From: Klebsiella sp. WP3-W18-ESBL-02
GTDB taxonomy: Bacteria; Pseudomonadota; Gammaproteobacteria; Enterobacterales; Enterobacteriaceae
Direction: 5' to 3'
Assembly: GCF_014168815.1 (NCBI RefSeq)
Contig: NZ_AP021972.1
Coordinates: 5,022,001-5,086,000 of the forward strand
DNA: 64,000 bases
The notes under the pieces were generated by a model, which saw only the letters and a list, made by a program, of their open reading frames with translations, was not told the DNA's origin and did not search any database. Position 1 is the first letter of the stretch; each line of letters opens with the position of its first letter. Below, piece after piece: positions 62,446 through 64,000 of the stretch. The position numbers and the translations under genes are program-made.

Positions 62446-64000
62446 TTACTCTTCTTTTGCACCGCGCATTGCGCGACGACGATCGTTTTCCGTCAGGTGA
62501 CGTTTACGGATACGAATAGACTGCGGCGTCACTTCAACCAGTTCGTCATCATCGATGAATTCCAGAGCTTGTTCCAGAGTCATACGAATTGGCGGAACCA
62601 GAACAACAGCTTCATCCGTACCGGATGCGCGCATGTTGGTCAGTTTCTTACCGGTCAGGCAGTTTACAGTCAGGTCGTTAGAACGGCTGTGAATACCGAT
62701 GATCTGGCCTTCATAAACTTCAGCACCGTGACCCAGGAACAGCTTACCGCGGTCCTGCAGGCTGAACAGTGCGAACGCAACTGCTTTACCCTGGCCGTTG
62801 GAGATCAGTACGCCATTCTGACGCTGGCCCACTTCACCCTGACGAATATCGTCGTAGTGGCTGAAGGTGGAGTACAGCAGACCGGTACCGGAAGTCATGG
62901 TCATGAACTCTGAACGGAAGCCGATCAGACCACGGCTCGGGATCACGTAGTCGAGACGTACGCGGCCTTTACCGTCTGGATTCATGTTTTTCAGGTCGCC
63001 TTTACGCTCGCCCAGTGCCTGCATGACAGAACCCTGGTGCTGCTCTTCGACGTCCAGCGTGACGTTTTCGTACGGCTCTTGTTTGCGGCCGTCGATTTCA
63101 CGGAAGATAACTTTCGGACGGGAAACCGCCAGTTCGAAACCTTCACGACGCATGTTTTCAATCAGAACGGACAGGTGCAGTTCACCACGGCCAGAAACGC
63201 GGAACGCATCAGCGTCTTCGGTTTCGTCAACGCGCAGCGCTACGTTGTGCACCAGCTCTTTGTTCAGGCGGTCAAGGATCTGACGAGAGGTAACGAATTT
63301 ACCTTCTTTACCACAGAACGGAGAGGTGTTAACGCAGAAGAACATAGAAACGGTCGGCTCATCGACGGACAGTGCCGGCAGCGCTTCGACGTTCTGCGGA
63401 TCGCAGATGGTGTCGGAGATGTTCAGCTCACCCAGACCGGTGATCGCGATGATATCGCCCGCTTCCGCGAGGGTGCTGTCAATACGTTCCAGACCCAGGT
63501 GGGTCAGGACTTTACCGACTTTACCGTTACGGGTTTTGCCTTCGCTATCGATGATAGTGATCTGCTGGTTCGGTTTCACTTTACCGCGTTTGATGCGGCC
63601 GATACCGATGACGCCAACGTAGTTGTTGTAGTCCAGCTGGGAGATCTGCATCTGGAACGGACCGTCAAGGTCAACGTCCGGAGCCGGTACATGGTCAACA
63701 ATCGCCTGATACAGCGGGGTCATGTCTTCAGCCATGTCTTCGTGATCCAGACCGGCAATACCGTTCAGCGCCGAAGCGTAGATGATCGGGAAGTCCAGCT
63801 GTTCGTCGGTCGCGTCGAGGTTAACGAACAGGTCGAAGACCTGATCAACAACCCAGTCAGGACGCGCGCCCGGACGGTCAACCTTGTTGATAACAACAAT
63901 CGGTTTCAGGCCGTGGGCAAATGCTTTTTTGGTCACGAAGCGCGTTTGCGGCATCGGGCCATCGAAGGCATCAACTACCAGCAGCACGGAGTCAACCATG
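62446..64000 (-). CDS. typA: TypA/BipA ribosome-associated GTPase (N-terminus outside window)
   Basis: C-terminal 517 residues of about 607. G4 motif NKVD is present; G1-G3 are outside. Domains II/III (GIGRIKRGKVKPNQ; PSRGLIGFRSEFM) and the TypA-specific C-terminus ending RAMRGAKEE follow. Assists 50S assembly, notably in cold or stress. Confidence 0.96.
   Translation of the reverse strand, partial: MVDSVLLVVDAFDGPMPQTRFVTKKAFAHGLKPIVVINKVDRPGARPDWVVDQVFDLFVNLDATDEQLDFPIIYASALNGIAGLDHEDMAEDMTPLYQAIVDHVPAPDVDLDGPFQMQISQLDYNNYVGVIGIGRIKRGKVKPNQQITIIDSEGKTRNGKVGKVLTHLGLERIDSTLAEAGDIIAITGLGELNISDTICDPQNVEALPALSVDEPTVSMFFCVNTSPFCGKEGKFVTSRQILDRLNKELVHNVALRVDETEDADAFRVSGRGELHLSVLIENMRREGFELAVSRPKVIFREIDGRKQEPYENVTLDVEEQHQGSVMQALGERKGDLKNMNPDGKGRVRLDYVIPSRGLIGFRSEFMTMTSGTGLLYSTFSHYDDIRQGEVGQRQNGVLISNGQGKAVAFALFSLQDRGKLFLGHGAEVYEGQIIGIHSRSNDLTVNCLTGKKLTNMRASGTDEAVVLVPPIRMTLEQALEFIDDDELVEVTPQSIRIRKRHLTENDRRRAMRGAKEE

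Noticed and set aside
1..64000. CRISPR arrays, tRNA or rRNA genes, insertion sequences
   Set aside because: No regularly spaced repeats with spacers, no tRNA cloverleaf or rRNA sequence, and no transposase gene were seen on either strand.

Overview
The window is a contiguous piece of an enterobacterial chromosome (Enterobacteriaceae; gene content and order resemble Enterobacter, Citrobacter or Salmonella, but the genus cannot be fixed from the sequence alone). Two parts meet near position 26,030.

Positions 1 to about 26,030 are most of a P2-type (Peduovirus-like) temperate prophage. Reading inward from the attachment end it has: integrase, small C repressor, divergent cox, several small early genes, a Dam methylase, the rolling-circle replication protein A, a two-gene cargo module, portal Q and terminase P, then divergent O-N-M-L-X, a lysis cassette (holin, SAR endolysin, two overlapping spanins, a 30-residue membrane peptide), R-S-V-W-J-I and a tail fibre plus assembly chaperone. 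The last block seen (tail tube end, E with its E' frameshift, tape measure T, U) lies on the opposite strand to the order usual in P2. The cargo module (HTH-ImmA/IrrE metalloprotease plus an unrecognised partner) occupies the A-Q interval that carries tin and old in P2, a known anti-phage cargo site. The right end is fused to the 3' end of cpxP, exactly at the CpxQ small RNA terminator.

From 26,031 to 64,000 the backbone follows E. coli order (reversed) with replaced segments: cpxP/cpxRA, yiiM, sodA, a TRAP transporter operon, rhaRS, rhaBAD, a fucO-type oxidoreductase, rhaM; then a variable region (RafY-type porin, HTH-cupin regulator with azlCD, a PTS/phosphofructokinase/aldolase operon framed by three near-identical DUF1471 genes); then fdhD, fdoGHI with a selenocysteine codon, fdhE; a VapBC-like pair, an esterase, and fabY, dtd, yihY, yihX and the C-terminal part of typA.

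The most informative observations are: (1) the TRAP operon sits in the position and direction expected for rhaT and carries a promoter that copies the rhaBAD RhaS-site geometry almost base for base, suggesting a rhamnose-regulon transporter replacing RhaT; (2) the cargo pair in the P2 defence hotspot, with repeated operator-like motifs; (3) the sugar operon bounded by direct repeats encoding identical 70-residue secreted proteins; (4) the inverted tail block; (5) a 31-bp element shared between the cox/C promoter region and the attachment region, a candidate Cox site.
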